Source: Candidatus Poseidoniales archaeon (GTDB lineage: Archaea; Thermoplasmatota; Poseidoniia; Poseidoniales; Thalassarchaeaceae). Taken from it: a stretch of DNA of 6,026 bases. Below are positions 5,477 through 6,026 of the stretch, in pieces. The translations under genes were made by a program, and so were the position numbers. Every line of letters begins with the position of its first letter. Position 1 is the first letter of the stretch. The stretch is from positions 1 through 6,026 of the forward strand of contig JAKUTA010000082.1 of NCBI GenBank assembly GCA_022447885.1, in the 5' to 3' direction. Below the pieces are notes generated by a model. The model was not told the origin of the DNA. It searched no databases and saw only the letters and a list, made by a program, of their open reading frames with translations.

Positions 5477-6026
5477 TGCGCATGCCACCGTTCGAGCTGC
5501 ATCTCCCGGAATCACTCGACAGTGCGATGGCGATCGCGGGAGAACTCGCGGATGAGGACTGCGACTTCGATTGGATCGCCGGTGGCACCGACCTGCTGCC
5601 CAACTACAAGTGGCACCTGAACTCGAAGCCGCACGTGATCTCGCTGGCGAAGGTGAGCGAACTCTCAACCCTAGAGCCTACCCACATCGGTGCCATGGTC
5701 CGCCTGCAGGCGCTGGCGACCTCGGATTCCTGTCACCCCCTGCTCCGGCAGACCGCCGGCACCATCGCCTCGGTGATGATCCGCCGCTCAGGAACGGTGG
5801 GCGGTAACATCTGCCTCGACACCCGCTGCTTCTGGTTCAATCAGGGTGAAGAGTGGCGGCGCTCGATCGACTGGTGCATCAAATGCGACTGTGGGACAGG
5901 TGCTGACTGCCGTGTGATATCCCACCAGAACGAGTTGTGCGTAGCCACTTACCAAGCCGACCTCGCCGCACCTCTGCTCGCCCTCGATGCCACCATCCAC
6001 CTGTCTAGCCCCGACGGTTCACGCTC
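5476..6026 (+). CDS. hcrB: FAD subunit with [4Fe-4S] insertion, 4-hydroxybenzoyl-CoA reductase beta-like (partial, runs off right edge)
   Basis: This is the medium, flavin-binding subunit of the molybdenum hydroxylase. The first 183 codons are present and the C-terminal part lies outside the window. FAD motifs are IAGGTDLLPNYK (34-45) and SGTVGGNI (105-112), both in the usual places for this family. Directly after the second motif comes CLDTRCFWFNQ (113-123), then EEWRRSIDWC (125-134) and a run with C137, C139, C145 and C155, before the fold resumes at ATYQADLAAPLLALDATI. This insertion is the signature of the 4-hydroxybenzoyl-CoA reductase beta subunit, where it binds an extra [4Fe-4S] cluster used for electron entry from ferredoxin. 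It is missing from CoxM and ordinary xanthine dehydrogenase FAD domains. The ATG at 5476 overlaps the preceding TGA by one base (TGATG). GTG 5473 and ATG 5482 are in-frame alternatives. The assignment to an HCR-like enzyme is strong. 4-hydroxybenzoyl-CoA as the true substrate is not proven. Confidence 0.9.
   Translation, partial: MRMPPFELHLPESLDSAMAIAGELADEDCDFDWIAGGTDLLPNYKWHLNSKPHVISLAKVSELSTLEPTHIGAMVRLQALATSDSCHPLLRQTAGTIASVMIRRSGTVGGNICLDTRCFWFNQGEEWRRSIDWCIKCDCGTGADCRVISHQNELCVATYQADLAAPLLALDATIHLSSPDGSR
5812..5940 (+). other. Coding segment for the putative [4Fe-4S] cluster-binding insertion
   Basis: These codons (residues 113-155 of the FAD subunit) hold seven cysteines: C113, C118, C134, C137, C139, C145 and C155. 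In the Thauera aromatica enzyme, as I recall it, the ligands are Cys122, 138, 146 and 155. The first spacing (16) is reproduced exactly by C118-C134. The later spacings differ slightly (11 and 10 here if C145 and C155 are ligands, against 8 and 9). C137 and C139 are extra. Codons in the middle of the segment (AAA, TGT, ACA, ATA, TTG) are less GC-biased at third positions than the flanking flavin domain. Confidence 0.75.

Noticed and set aside
2098..6026. Aerobic CO dehydrogenase (coxSLM)
   Set aside because: The large subunit lacks the AYRCSFR cysteine, the order is not M-S-L, and the FAD subunit has a [4Fe-4S] insertion absent from CoxM.

Overview
The window is GC-rich with mostly G/C third codon positions and strong GGAGGTG-type ribosome binding sites. 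This suits a high-GC bacterium, most likely an actinomycetote (inference; there is no rRNA or taxonomic marker here). No tRNA, rRNA, CRISPR array, insertion sequence or phage gene is visible.

Layout: (1) Positions 1-185, minus strand: the N-terminus of a small membrane-anchored or secreted protein whose gene runs off the left edge. (2) Positions 186-327: a 142-nt divergent intergenic region with no promoter I can defend. (3) Positions 328-1962, plus strand: a 544-aa glycerolipid-type acyltransferase (PlsC/LPLAT superfamily) with an N-terminal catalytic domain and about three C-terminal membrane segments. (4) Positions 1963-2097: a short gap with a perfect 8-bp GC-rich hairpin. (5) Positions 2098-6026, plus strand: a tightly packed, translationally coupled operon for a three-subunit molybdenum hydroxylase of the xanthine oxidase family, in the order small [2Fe-2S] subunit, large Mo-cofactor subunit, FAD subunit. 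The last gene is cut by the right edge.

The main result is the identity of this enzyme. The FAD subunit has a cysteine-rich insertion directly after its second flavin motif (TVGGNICLDTRC, then further Cys). Such an insertion carries an extra [4Fe-4S] cluster in 4-hydroxybenzoyl-CoA reductase (HcrCAB/HbaBCD) and is absent from ordinary xanthine and CO dehydrogenases. The gene order (small-large-medium) is also that of hcrCAB, not coxMSL. The complex is therefore best read as a 4-hydroxybenzoyl-CoA reductase-like enzyme. Electrons would pass between the Mo site, two [2Fe-2S] clusters, FAD and a low-potential [4Fe-4S] cluster facing a ferredoxin-like partner. The substrate cannot be fixed from this window.

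Oddities: the large subunit has about 65 extra N-terminal and about 100 extra C-terminal residues, the small subunit has a 40-residue acidic/proline-rich tail, and the [4Fe-4S] loop has more cysteines than the characterised enzyme needs. The acyltransferase precedes the operon on the same strand, but nothing ties it to the enzyme functionally.
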